Origin: Dasypus novemcinctus
Lineage: Eukaryota > Chordata > Mammalia > Cingulata > Dasypodidae
NCBI RefSeq assembly: GCF_030445035.2
Contig: NC_080702.1
Coordinates: 30,441,843-30,505,842 of the forward strand
Length of the DNA: 64,000 nt
Direction of reading: 5' to 3'
Below the pieces are notes generated by a model. That model saw nothing but the letters and a program-made list of their open reading frames with translations, was not told the origin of the DNA and searched no databases. Of the stretch, positions 11,711-23,486 are shown piece after piece. Both the position numbers and the translations under genes were made by a program. Each line of letters starts with the position of its first letter. The stretch's first letter is position 1.

Positions 11711-14300
11711 GAGGCCCAGGGTTTTAATTGCAGACCTCCCATGTGGTACATGGATGCCCTAACCACTGGGCCAAGTGTTTCCTTTTGTTGCATCATCGTG
11801 TTGTGTCAGCTCTCCGTGTGTGCGGCACCATTCCTGGGCAGGTTGCACTTTCTTTCACGCCAGGCAGCTCTCCTTACAGGGCACACTCCTTGCGCATGGG
11901 GCTCCCCTATGCGGGGGACACCCCTGCGTGGCAGGGCACTCCTTGTGCACATCAGCACTGTGCATGGCCCAGTTCCACGTGGGTCAAGGAGGCCCTGGGT
12001 TTGAACCGTGGGCCTCCCATGTGGTAGACGGACACCCTAACCACTGGGTCAAGTCTGCCACCTTCTCCTTCATTTTTTAAGGACAGCCTGGTTGGATATA
12101 AGATTCTTGGCTGGTAGTTTTACTCCTGTAGTATCTTAAATATATCATACAACTGTCTTCTTGCCTCCACGGTTTCTGGTGAGAAATTAGCACTTAATCT
12201 TTTTGGGTATCCCCTATAGGTTATCCAATCCTTTTCTATTGCTGTTCTTAGAATTCCTTCTTTGTGTTTGGCATTTGATATGCTGATTAGTATGTTTCTC
12301 AGAGTTAGTCTATTGGGTTTTTTTGGATGGCAGTATGTTGTGCTTCTTGGACATGGATATCTATGTTCTCCATCAGTGTTAGGAAATTTTCTACCATAAT
12401 TTCTTCAAATATTCCTTCTGCCCCTTTTCCCTTCTCTTCTCCTTCTGGGACACCCATGACACATATGTTTGCATGTCTTTTGCTGTCATTTAGTTCCCTG
12501 AGAACTTGTTCATTTTTTTTCCATTCTTTTCTTCATCTGTTCATTAGAATGTTCACTTTCAGAGGCTATTTCTTCAAGCTCACCAGTGCTTTCTTTTGCT
12601 GCCTCAAGTCTGCTATTATATGTTTCCAATGTTTTTTTTAAAAATTTCATTTATTGTGCCTTTCATTCCCAAAAGATGTTATTTTTCTATATATGTATTC
12701 AAATACTTCCTTGTGCTCATACAATGTCTTCTTAATATCCTTAATCTATTTAGCCATCTCATTGAATTTATTAAGGAGATTGTCTTGAATATCTATGATT
12801 AGTTATCTGAACTCCTTTATATCATCTGGAGGCTTATCTTGTTCCTTTACTGGACCATATCTCCCTGTTTCTTGGTGTGGATTGTAATTTTTTGTTGGTG
12901 TCTGGGCATCTGGCTTACTAGAGTATTTATTCTGGATGCAGTTTTTCTATTTAGTTTAGGGCTTCTTGCCCTTTCTCTCTTGCTGGTTGTGCAGTAGGAG
13001 CCAAGGATATAGTTTGTGCTAGAAGCCATGGAGGCTCAAGCTGCCTTCCTTGCCAGAGAGATTGATGAAACTTCCCCAAAATTTCTCCTTTGCCAGGGGT
13101 TGGGACAGAGTCACAGCTGTGTGAAATAATCCAAGTCATGCAGGCCTAGACTGTAGTTGCCCAGAGAGACTGATGAAACTTCATGTCCCTTACTCCCCTG
13201 CCTGGGGTGGGGACGGAGTTGCAGGTTGGGCAGCAATCTATGCAGTTCAGGTCCAAGATGATGCAGTTGCCTGGATAGACTTCTGATTATTCAGTTTGTG
13301 CCAGCCAATATTACCTGCAGTTACCTAGATAGGTTGGTACAGGGCCCATCAGCCACTCTGCCAGAAGTGGGGCTGAAGTCTAGCCTTGGACTGCAGGGTG
13401 ATCCGGCAGAAGAAAACTGCTTCCTACCATTACCATGATTTTCAGACAATGAGCTTCCCTTATGGTGGGGGTGGCATAAAAATGGTGGCCACTGGCTTCT
13501 TTCTGACTTGGACAGGTAAACATCCGAGCTGTTCCTGGGGTTGTACCTTAGCAAGCTGAGTCTACTAATCAGTAACCAAAATCAGTGTCCAACCATCTAC
13601 TGCTCCCCTGTTTTTGTTAATCAGGCTTCCAATTCCCACCACAGAATAGCTTCTGGAGCAGATTGTGCTGCCAGAGTAGAATAATCACTAGCCTCCATCG
13701 CATGGCTGGTAACTTCCCAGAGAGGCTGGCATAGGTCCCCTCAGCTTCCTCCCTTCTAGAGGTGGGGCTGGGGCTTAGGCCAGAGCTGCAATATGATCTG
13801 GATGTAAAGAAGCCAATTCCCACCAGCACTTTGATTTTCATTCCACCCTGCTTCTTCTCATTCCAGGTGCAGAGTTGAGATGGCAGCTCCTGGCCTCTTT
13901 CTGACTTGGACATTCTCAACTTTAGCTGTTCTTAGGATTACACTTTGCCTGCTGAATTTACTCATTAGTAGCTGAATTTGGTGTCTAACCATCTCTTCCT
14001 CCCCCATATTTGAGAATAAGAGCTTTCAATTCCAGCTGTAACATCTCCTGAGGTGACTTGTTCCTCCAGGAGAGGCTAGGCACCAGCCTCTGTGGTGTGG
14101 AGTGCTTTACTTATAAATCATCTGTGCAGATGGGCAGTTTCTTTTCATTCCTTCCAGGATGTGGCAGGATGCTCTTCTGGTCTCCTGGAGGACCCAATCA
14201 TGTGCTTCAGCTAACTCCAGATAGCTCTGGGTGTCTACTAATTGCCCTGTAGCAGGAGCTTACTCTGTCACCATCTTCCTGGTTGTTTCCCAAGTCATGG

Positions 14301-15129
14301 TTTTTACGCATCTGTCTCTACAACCTCTTCACCTTAGTTCTTCTCTCTCTCCGGTTGGCTGGGTGTGATAGCCTGCCTGATCACATCTGCTCCCCCCTCT
14401 CCCTGCAGCCACATCAGTACCGGTCATTTGAGCACCCTCTGACATTCAAAGGGGGCTTAGCTGGCCAAACTTAAAAAAGGAAACCACTCTCTGCCCTCCA
14501 CCAGACCCCTCTTCCTCCTGGGGAATGCTCAGCCTCACTCAGTACTGCAATGTGTTAGAGGTTTTACCTCCACTATATTTTTGATGTAACACTTATGTAA
14601 TCTAAAGCTTTGTTTTAAAAAGTTAACTCAAAATTATATGAGGCAATGAAAATCAATGTAACTGACATCCAGGAATAAAGTTAAATTAAGATTATCCCTA
14701 AAGATAAAGATATAGTAACCAGGGATTATCACCACTTTGATCCTAGTAGTCCAGTGCCTTCAGAAGAAGGAGAAAAGGACAATCTATTCCAAGTTCTTCC
14801 AGATAATTTTTCTGCTAAAATAAGACAAATCATAATTCTGATAGTATTTAGCTTGGTTTTCTCCACCCATAATGCAGACCACTTCAACCCAATGTCCTGT
14901 TCTAATTCTCAAACAACTAGATTGGATCCTTAAGCAAATGAGTCAATTAAAGTTCTTTTATAAAGTCTTTTATTAAAAGTTTTTGGACCGATTTGATCGA
15001 TGGGCTCTAGATTTCCATGCTCTGATCTAGTGTTGGGTATAGGAACATAGTTGAATCTGTAAAATATGTAACTATGCGTGAAATGAGCAATTTGAAAAAG
15101 AATATATATTAGGAAAGTGCCAGAAATTT
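14301..15129. other. No recognisable gene or repeat
   Basis: The left part is moderately GC-rich (14300-14560) and the right part AT-rich. Reading frames are short (under about 80 codons) and none resembles a known family. The left part may be an extension of the HAL1 5' UTR or a decayed unrelated insert; I see nothing that decides this. Confidence 0.4.
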
Positions 15130-15765
15130 GTTTCTTTATTGAGATAAAATTCACATGACAAAAATTAAGCACTTTAAAGTATACAATTCAGTGGCATCTA
15201 TTGCATTCATGATGTTGTGCAACCATTAACACTATTTGCTTTCAAAGTGTTTTCCTCATTCTGGAAAAAAAACCCCGTATCCATTAAGAATTCACCCCCA
15301 TTTCTCCCTTCCACAGCCCCTGGAAAGCACTAATATGACTTCTGTTTCTGGACTTACCTCTTCTGGAAACTTAATGTAAATGCAAGCACACCACATGTTG
15401 CCCATTGTGTCTGGCTTCTTTCACCTAGCATAATGTCTTCAAGGTCCATCCATGTTGTAGCATGTATCAGGGCTTCATTTCTTTAAATGTCTGAATAATA
15501 TGTATATGCTACATTTTGTTTATTCATTCTTCAATTGATGAAAATTTGGTTGTTTCCACCATTTGGCTATTGTGAATAGTGCTGCTATGAACATTTGTAT
15601 ACAAGTTTTTGTTTGAACACCTGTTTTCAATTATTTGATATTTATACCGAGAAGTAGAAATGCTGCGACATAGGCAATTCTTTGCTTAGCTTTTTGAGGA
15701 ACTCCCAAACTGTGTTCTGCTCCATTCTACCTTCCTACCAGCAATGCACAGGGGCCATATATTTA
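15130..15765 (-). mobile_element. Ancient mammalian L1 (L1M type) 3' end
   Basis: The sequence reads TTTATTGAGATAAAATTCAC and later ACAATTCAGTGGCATCTATT and TTGTGCAACCATTAACAC. This is the antisense of the 3' UTR found in old placental L1M families. It continues into the complement of the ORF2 C-terminus (GTGAATAGTGCTGCTATGAAC, about 15573-15593, then CCTACCAGCAATGCACA). It predates the L1 lineage of the other copies, is heavily diverged and is non-coding. Confidence 0.88.
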
Positions 15766-17078
15766 TTCAAGTATAAAATGATGCAAACCACCAAATGTAC
15801 AAGTAAAATTTAAAAAATACAAGTAGCACAGGAGGCAAACTATTTACGGGTACTGGGTATCCTTCAGGGTTGGGACTTTAAAGAATACTGAACCCACGCT
15901 CTGGAGCAGGCTTCATCTATGTGATTCTCAGCTCACAGAGTTTTGAGGCAGGTGTGACTTCCACTGATGTTACTATGAGAGAAAAGTGAATTCTGGAGTT
16001 CAGTCGTAAAGATTCCCAAAAATTCTCTGGAACCAGGCCACAATCAGGACAAGCCTCTGTTCATGGGATACCACTTCCCCACTCATTATCTGTCTTCTCC
16101 AACAAAGAACCCCCACATCTTGTTCTGTGCTCCATAGAAAACTGAATTCTTAAGACACCGAGTAACAATTGGATGTTTCATCTACTGGTTCATTAATGAA
16201 CACGTATTGTACCTGAAATGTGCCAGGCACTCTGCTAGGTACAGAGTAATTACTCAGTTATTCATGACAATTTACAGCCTATCAAAAGCATAATATGAAT
16301 ATTAAACTCATTGTACATTGGTTCTCTCCTTTATCACTCAGTGATCATTTTCACATCATTAAAAGTTCTCTTAACAGTATTTCTTCATTATTTTTATTAT
16401 TTTAGAAAATCAAATAAAAGTAATGAATGGTTTTGAATCCTTGGGACCAAACACTCCACCTTCCCTTTTTCCATAAAACTTGTTTCTTCCTGTTTGTTGC
16501 AAGGGAAGTTTGTAATCCAGTGCCAAATGTTGGAAAGTTTCAATATTGTCTGCTTTGGTGATAGGTGAGAAATGGATCTAGGAGTGAGGATTCTGCTTAA
16601 TTTGCATAATTTTCCATACTGTGTTCATCTGGATATGATCTCTTCATCTTTTGGATCATGCCTTAGAAGGCTTCTTCTCAGAAATGTTTGATCTCACTTT
16701 CCCCTATATAGACAACTAGAGTGTATCTCTCTAATACGCAAATGCCAGTCTCTGTACATATCATTCATAATGCAGGCTTCAATAAATGGGCACATATTCT
16801 TTGCTGTATACACTTAACAAGTCACCTCTATTACCAGTTTGGAGTATCAAGTCAACTTTATAACTGTTCATATTCAACAACTCTCCTCTGTTTTCTGGGG
16901 ATAGGAGACTAAAATAATATGTAACGTGGGCCAATTGACTCGTGGGAGAATTCTTTGGAGCTCCAAATACATATTTTATCCCATTGGACTGCTTTCTCCT
17001 AGGAAGAGGTCAACTCTCTGATTTTGGTCTCTGAGTTCAGATAACCCATAATAATTGCACTGTGCATCTCTAGGGTAT
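15766..17078. other. Mostly unrecognised, possibly with an L2/MIR-like trace
   Basis: There is no gene. Near 16190-16260 the words AATGTGCCAGGCACTCTGCTAGGTAC resemble the conserved core seen in L2 and MIR repeats, so a short ancient repeat is possible there. The remainder is AT-rich with only short frames. Confidence 0.4.
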
Positions 17079-17089
17079 ATTTCCTTCTT

Positions 17090-17509
17090 TCTTTAAAATT
17101 AATTAATTAATTAATTTCTCTCCCCTTCCTCCGCCTGCCAGTTGTCTGTTCTCTGTTTCTATTTGCTGCATGTTCTTCTTTGTGGGCTTCTGTTGTTGTC
17201 AGCAGCATGGGAATCTGTTTCTTTTTTGCTGTTGTTGTGTCATCTTGTTGCATCGGCTCCCTCTGTGTGTGGCGCCATTCCTGGGAAGGCTGAACTTTCT
17301 TTTGCACTGGGCGGCTCTCCTTATGGGGCGCACTCCTTGAGCATGGGGCTCCCCTATGAGGGGACACCCCTGCGTGGCACAGCACGCCTTGTGCACAATA
17401 GCACTGTGCTTGGCCAGCTCCACAAAGGTCAAGGAGGCTGGGGGTTTGAACTGCGGACCTCCCATGTGGTAGACGGATGCCCTCACCACTGGGCCAAGTC
17501 CACTTCCCC
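17090..17509 (-). mobile_element. DAS-type tRNA-derived SINE
   Basis: An antisense SINE: the A/T-rich tail at the left is now a run of ATTA repeats, then CTCTCCCCTTCC, the body, and the tRNA-like head complement at the right (GACCTCCCATGTGGTAGACG, then CCACTGGGCCAAGTCC). An 11-base direct repeat, atttccttctt, at 17079-17089 and 17510-17520 is the target duplication. It is non-coding; frames seen across it on both strands are accidental. Confidence 0.92.
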
Positions 17510-17664
17510 ATTTCCTTCTTCAAAGAATTAAAGAACATAGTTGGCTATATTTTATTGAGGTACCAATGGTTTATGAAAATACTCATGAGCTCACAAACCC
17601 TTCATCAACTCACAACTGTGTTTTTATCATGATTTCTCTCCATATAAATTGGTTGTGGAATTTA

Positions 17665-19254
17665 TTTTTATTATTTTTATTTTTTAATTTTTATTTATTT
17701 TATTATTTATTTATTAAAATTATTTATTTTTACAAATTACATTAAAAAATAGGAGGTCCCAGTCAACCCCACCGCCCCCACCCCCCACTCTCCCCACAGC
17801 AACACTCTCTCTCATCATCGTGAGACATCCATTGCACCCAGTAAGTACATCTCTGAACATCACTGCACCCCGTAGTCAATGGTCCACATCATAGCCCACA
17901 CTCTCCCACGTTCCATCCACTGGGCCCTGGGGGGATCTACAATGTCCTGTAATTGTCCGTGAAGCCCCACCCAGGATAACTCCACGTCCCGAAAATGTCT
18001 CCACATCTCATCTCTTCCTTCCATTCCCCAAACCCAGCAGCCACCATGGCTACCCTTCCCACACCCATTCCACATTTTCTCTGTGGACATTGGATTGGTT
18101 GTGTCCATTGCACATCTATGTCAAGTGGGGGCTTAGATTCCACATGGATACTGGATGCACTCCTCCTGCTTTCAGTTGTAGACACTCTAGGCTCCATGGT
18201 GTGGTGGTTGACCTTCTTCAACTCCATGTTAGCTGAGTGGGGTAAGTCCAATAAATCAAAGTGTAGGAGCTGAAGTCTGTTGAGGCTCTGGGCCTGGGTG
18301 TCTTATTATCAGTCCAGAGATTCAAATCCCCTAAATATATCTTAAACCCCAGCACCAACTACAATTCCAATAAAGTAGCATGCAAGTCTTGTGGGAAGAG
18401 ATCCCCTCCAAGTCCAATTCCATCATGTAGAAACACCAGCTCCAAAGAAGGGCCATCTGCCATGGCAGTGAACCCCATCTGCCATGACCATAGAACCCGT
18501 GGGTCTCTTTATCCCTCAAAAGAACCAATACCTGGGGTTGTATCTACTTTATCTGTCTCTTAGACTCTGCTCAGTTGTGCATAAGGGCATTCCTTCTGAC
18601 AACCTCCAGACTCTTTTTTAGAGACTCATAGCCTTATATTCTCATTTCTCCTTTCCATTTCCCCCTTATATTAGGTCAAACAGCATTTTGAAGTCATGTT
18701 ATTATATGTAGACAGGGATATTCTGCTGATCCGTATTGAACCTTTAATTCAAGGTCATTTTCTAGTTGCATCTTCAGCTGGTATGTGGTAGTGATCCCTT
18801 GGTGCCAGGGAGGCTCATCCCCGGGTGTCATGTCCCACGTTGGGGGGAATGTACTGCATCTACATGCTGAGTTTGGCTGTGAGAGTGGCCACATTTGAGT
18901 AACATGAAGGCTGTCAGGAGGAAACTCCCAGGCACAGTGCTACTCTAGGCCTTGTTCTTATTGCAGATGTATAGGCTCAAAAGCATTGCCATTAGTATCA
19001 GGAACCCACTGTTGGGCCCTCCTTCCTTCCTGGTTCTTGCCTTTGCCCCTGGGGGACTGCCGCTGCTCCCCAGAGTCCATGACCGTGACCCCCCGGCCAG
19101 GTGCCCAGTACCTGCCCCAGCTGTTGTTTTTAATTGTTTCCACTATGAGTATATCTAGACATTACTATATACCCTGGGCATATGCCCTGTATAACTCCCT
19201 GTCAGCCATATATATCCTGTCAATAACATCCTATATCAGTATTCCTCCACTGCA
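17665..19254 (-). mobile_element. L1 3' end (3' UTR only)
   Basis: An antisense L1 terminus. The left T/A-rich tail is followed by AATAGGAGGTCCCAGTCAAC and about 1.5 kb of 3' UTR ending near TCAGTATTCCTCCACTGCA. A perfect 13-base target duplication, gttgtggaattta, lies at 17652-17664 and 19255-19267. It is 5'-truncated in the 3' UTR and has no coding sequence. It belongs to the subfamily lacking the roughly 70-base block, but is more diverged than the copies at 9079 and 50006. Confidence 0.93.
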
Positions 19255-19569
19255 GTTGTGGAATTTAATACAGAAAAAGTCATTCCTGTCAAGAGGACAT
19301 AGGGTGAGAGGATTGTAGGATAGATGGACTGACATGGTCTCCAAGAGTGTCATGAATCAAAGAATTCACTGATTAAAATTAGGCACAAAGTTTAACATTT
19401 TATATTTGATATTTCATTTAGTTCTTTGTTAACACTAAGAAATTGGTATCTGTAATCTGAATTTATGGTTGACTAAAGTGAGACTTACAGCAATGATGCT
19501 GCTTGTCTCAGGCATGTAGTAGAGTCTGGAGTCAAGGACAGAGTTTTGTTTCCTAAGCATTTGCATTTC

Positions 19570-20400
19570 AATAATATTTTTAATTTTTAATAAACTTTAT
19601 TTGTGAATAGTGTTAGTGTACAGATAAATTGTGAAGGTATTACAGAGAATTTCCCGCATATTGACATCTCCCACCCAGTATACCCCATTGCATTTGGTGG
19701 TCATTTCTCTTTAAACTTCTCTGCTCTGTGATATATAGTATATATATATTAACATGACCTATCATTCTTCATGCAAATTTCGATTACCAGACTAAGATAG
19801 TATTTGTTATGTTTATTCACTGTAAATTTATTCTTTCCCCCTTTTTCTTGGTGTATTTTGTGAGAGCAAGTCAGTATACACAGGTGACATTTCAGGAGTG
19901 GGTTGTTATGATTCATCTCTTTGAGAGCAGGGTATCTACATAAATCATTAGAATACTTTGGCATGGGAGATTTCATTCATTAATTGACTTACTTTTCTAT
20001 CCAATCATTCATTTATATAATTATGAACTCATGGCATTTATTTTATACTTTAGGTAATATCTCAAAAAATTATTTATTTTGTTCCTTAAATTATTCAAAT
20101 TTGGTTCTTGAGTGTCCCTGCAAGAAATTGCCAAACTTACTTCCAAAGTGGTTGTACTATTTTGTATTCCCACAGCAGAATGAGAATTTTTATTCCTCCA
20201 CATCTCTCTAGTAATTGGTATTGGCAGTTATACATACTTTTTTAGCTATTCTAAAAGGTGTGTACTGGTATCACAAAGTTGTAATTTGCAGGTACCTAAG
20301 GATGAATTGTGTTAAAATCTTTCCATTTGCTAATTTTCCTTGGTGAAGTTCTGTTCATATCTTTTGTCCATTTAAAACCTGCATTGTTTGTTTACTTATT
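19570..20400 (-). mobile_element. Ancient L1 3' end and ORF2 tail fragment
   Basis: The motif order is AATAAACTTTATTTGTGAATAG, a CATGGCATTTATTTTATACTTT stretch, then CCAAAGTGGTTGTACTATTTT and the CTTTTGTCCATTTAAAACC stretch. These match the complement of old L1M 3' UTR and ORF2 C-terminal sequence. It is interrupted at the right by the younger L1 beginning at about 20405. Divergence is high and boundaries are approximate. Confidence 0.7.
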
Positions 20401-20404
20401 GGTA

Positions 20405-21478
20405 TGTTTTTAAGTTTCTTTTTTTTTGTCTTTATTCCTTTTTTTAAAATATTAATTCAAAAAATATGGGGTCCCCATATACCACCCCACCCCCCTTACC
20501 CCACCACTCCCCCCATAGCAACATTCTCCTCCATCATCATGAGATATTCATTGCATTTGGTGAATACATCTCTGAGCATCGCTGCACCTCATGGTCAGTG
20601 GTCCACATCACAGCTCACACTCTCCCATGTTCCATACAGTGGGCCACGGCAGGACCTACAATGTCCAGTAATTGTCCCTGCAGCACCACCCAGGACAACT
20701 CCTAGTCCCAAAAACGCCCCCACATCTTATCTCTTCCTCCCATTCCCCACACCCAACAGCCACCATGGCCACTTTCTCCACACCAATGCCACACTTTCTT
20801 TGATTACTAATCACAATAGTTCATGATTAGAATATCAGTAAGTCCACTCCAATCCATATCTACTCCTCCATCCTGTGGACCTTGGATTGGTTGTGTCCAC
20901 TCCACATCTATGTCAAGAGGGGGCTTAGATTCCACATGGATGCTGGATGCAATCCTCCTGCTTTCAGTTGTAGGCACTCTTGGATCCATGGTATGGTGGT
21001 TGACCTTCTTCAACTCCATGATAGCTGAGTGGGGTAAGTCCAATAAACCAGAGTGAAGGAGCTGAAGTCTGTCGAGGCTCAGGGCCTGGCTATCATATGG
21101 TCAGTCCAGAAATTCAAATCCCCTGGGTATATCTTAAACCCCGGCACCAACTACAATTCTGGTAAAATAACAGGAAAGGATTGTGAAAAGAGATCACATC
21201 TGAGTCCAGCTCCATCAAACAGAAACACCAACTCCAAAGAAGGGCCAACTGACATGGCACTGAACTCCATCTGCCATGACCATAAAACCTGTGGGTCTCT
21301 GTAGCCCTCAGAAGAACCAATACCTGGGGTTGTATCTACTTTATCTGTCTCTGGACTCTGCTCAGGTGTGCATAAGGGCAACCCCTCTGATAACCTCCCA
21401 GCTCTTTTCTAGAGACTCATATCCACATAAACTCATTTGTCCTTTCCATTTCCCCCTTGATTTAAGTCAAATAGCATT
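20405..21478 (-). mobile_element. L1 3' end (3' UTR only), abutting a full-length L1
   Basis: This is an antisense L1 3' UTR fragment of about 1 kb with a left T-rich tail and then ATATGGGGTCCCCATATACC. It matches the fragments at 9079-11710 and 17665-19254 but retains a block of about 70 bases (20801-20875) missing from them. Its right edge at 21478 lies in mid-3' UTR and directly meets the 5' end of the plus-strand L1 at 21479. I find no target duplication bounding it. Confidence 0.88.
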
Positions 21479-23486
21479 TTTAGGACGGTGGGGCAAGATG
21501 GTGGCTGAATGAGCGCACCTGAGATTCTCTCCTGCAAAGAAGCGCCTGGGCAGCATTGGAAATTCTTCGGGACCAGGCTGTTTTGGGATTTTGCAGGGCA
21601 GGAGGTGTCTGGACTTCGATTTGGTGGGAAGGTAGCAGAGAAAATTCGTGTATAAGATAAAATTGGAGCTCTATTACATGGAGGTGGGAGCTGTGCACGG
21701 GAAGCTCCCTCCTGGGGTGGGCGGAGCCGCAGCACTGGCACTGGGGCAGTGATTTCTGGAGTCTCTGTGGTACTAGGGAATTCATACGCCCTGAGCAGGC
21801 TACTGGGGGGCTAACAGAACAGGAGGCCTTCGCAGACCGATTCAGGGAGACAAACGGGAGTTTTATTGTGAAGCAGGGAATTTTTGATTGCAGACACAAT
21901 AGCGCTTCTGCCTAGAGGCCTGCCCCCCCAAGGCCGGCTGCCGATCTAAAGCAGCCTTAAATTGTTCACAATAAAGAGACATCATCAGGAGACTGTTTCA
22001 GGGCTTGCAGGATGGGAGATGCCTGGAAGCCAATTAGGGGAATATTTTGCGAAGCATGGGAATTTCGGTTTTGGACTCTGTTATCAGCATTTCTTGCTGG
22101 AGCCCCACTCCCGGGCCTGGCTACTGATCTGCATCATTAAATTGGCTGCAGTGTAGAGGCGCCCCCAGGTGGTCATTCCAGGGGCTTACAGGGTGGGAGG
22201 TGACCTGAAGTCGAAATGGTGATACAGCCACAGAATAGACCCGAGTGAGTGAGTGAATTGCAGGGTTCAGACACATAGGTTAGAGTTTGCAGATGTGACC
22301 TCTCCCATAGGGCTGGCACCCAGCTGCGGGGATCCCTGAAGGCTCTGTTGCACTGCAGTGCTCCCAGGCTCCCTGTTAACCAGATTTGAGGTTGCCAGGT
22401 CTGAGTTTCCTAAACCCTGGTGGCCCACACCCCAGAGACTCACACCTCTTGAGTCTACAATATCTCAGACTTTCCATCCCTGAATCCATCACGCCCTGAG
22501 GTCCATCTGAGGTCCTTGAATGTCCTAGCCCTCAATGTTTGCGTTCTTTTTTGTTTTGTTTTGTTCTGTTCTGTTTTTATTTTTATTTTATTCTTTTTTT
22601 TTTAATGTCCTGATTGATAACATTGCATTATCTCCTAGTCTTTTCTCCCAGCATATCCCCCAAAGTCTTTTTTTTTTTTCAGTTATTTGGGGGGGGGGGG
22701 GGATTTGTTGTTGCTGTTGTGGTTGTTCCATAAGATTTTTTTCTTTTCCCTACTTGTTCCCCTCCCTTTACCGACCCCTTTTTCTTTCTTCCTTTCTTCT
22801 CTTTATTTTTCTCTCTCTCATCCCTCATTTTCTTCTTATTTTATTTTATCTTAATTATACAATAGGTGTTGCAGGGAACATCTCACATTTGCTGTGTTTC
22901 CTCATCTCCACTGCCACATTTCTGTGTGAATTGATTTTGGCTACCTACACTATCCCCTTTCCCCTACATCTTGATATCCTCCATCATCTACTGTCTCTCC
23001 TATATTCCACCTCCCTTTCTTTGATCCGCAAAGTGTCTAACTCCTAATTTCTAATACCTTTATTTTGTTTTCTGTCTTTTATCCACTCTTTTTTTTTTTT
23101 TTTGGTTTAAGTGTTCCATAACCCCACGAAGTTTGAGTTTATTATTAGTCAAATGTAAATTAAAATTCCATAGAATATCACTGACATGACTAAATAATAT
23201 AATTTATGAGACAAGTCACTACTCTGATTTTTAAAATAAAAGTGATTAGATAATGTCCTGGTAAATATTTTTCAACCCACATTATACCTATTTTTATTCT
23301 TATTGCTTGTTCTACATCATTCTCTACATGCACAAAATAAAGTATGACAGTAAATGTTAAGAAATGTTGTCATGAATGACAAGAAAAAGAAAAGTTTCTG
23401 TTCTAATGCTTAAGCTAAAACTACAAAGATAGAGTTCATTTGTTGATATTGATAATTTTCATGAAAAACACATTTGGTCAGTGCAT

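Larger units (their letters stand above)
8646..11775 (-). mobile_element. Inner DAS-type SINE with transduced 3' flank, split by an L1
   Basis: This SINE is antisense, with its body at 8735-9078 and its tRNA-like head at 11711-11775. An 11-base target duplication, tgtttcctttt, lies at 8631-8641 and 11776-11786. On the sense (minus) strand the SINE tail is followed by about 85 bases of unrelated sequence and then a short A-run before the duplication, so the retroposed RNA extended past the SINE (see 8646-8734). An L1 3' fragment interrupts it at 9079-11710. Confidence 0.82.
8460..12064 (-). mobile_element. Outer DAS-type SINE in HAL1, split by nested insertions
   Basis: The SINE is antisense. 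Its tail end is 8460-8630 (AGATTTATTTATTTCTCTCC, then the GTTGTCTGCTCTC body) and its head end is 11787-12064 (tRNA-like head complement CCACTGGGTCAAGTC at the right). A 16-base target duplication with one mismatch flanks the whole: ctccctcattttttaa at 8444-8459 and ctccttcattttttaa at 12065-12080. The interruption starts at the duplicated site tgtttcctttt. Confidence 0.88.
8290..12830 (-). pseudogene. HAL1-like ORF1 pseudogene (interrupted)
   Basis: Minus-strand translation of 12430-12470 gives a Gly-Val-Pro-Glu-Gly-Glu-Glu-like stretch, matching the RRM region of L1 ORF1. 8330-8457 gives the C-terminal part (FRVFTDKQKQR, then FQEILKGLLEPEKTGERG). The two halves are separated only by the 8460-12064 insertions, and the target duplication (8444-8459 and 12065-12080) shows they were once contiguous. 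Frameshifts and stops are present and no protein is expected. Confidence 0.7.
6880..14300 (-). mobile_element. HAL1-like half-L1 element (split by nested insertions)
   Basis: Read on the minus strand, this is a 5' UTR (about 14300-12830), an ORF1-like region, then directly the 3' part of an ORF2-like region and a 3' UTR (to about 6880). The endonuclease and the first half of the reverse transcriptase are missing: the ORF1 C-terminus at about 8330-8457 is followed within about 100 bases by sequence matching ORF2 downstream of the FADD motif. This is the layout of HAL1, a known half-L1 group. The element is split at 8460-12064 by a stack of insertions. The 3' limit is uncertain. Confidence 0.7.

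Noticed and set aside
22535..23047. 170-codon plus-strand frame
   Set aside because: It is a Phe/Ser/Leu-rich translation of the pyrimidine tract in the L1 5' UTR. Similar frames arise in every copy of this region.
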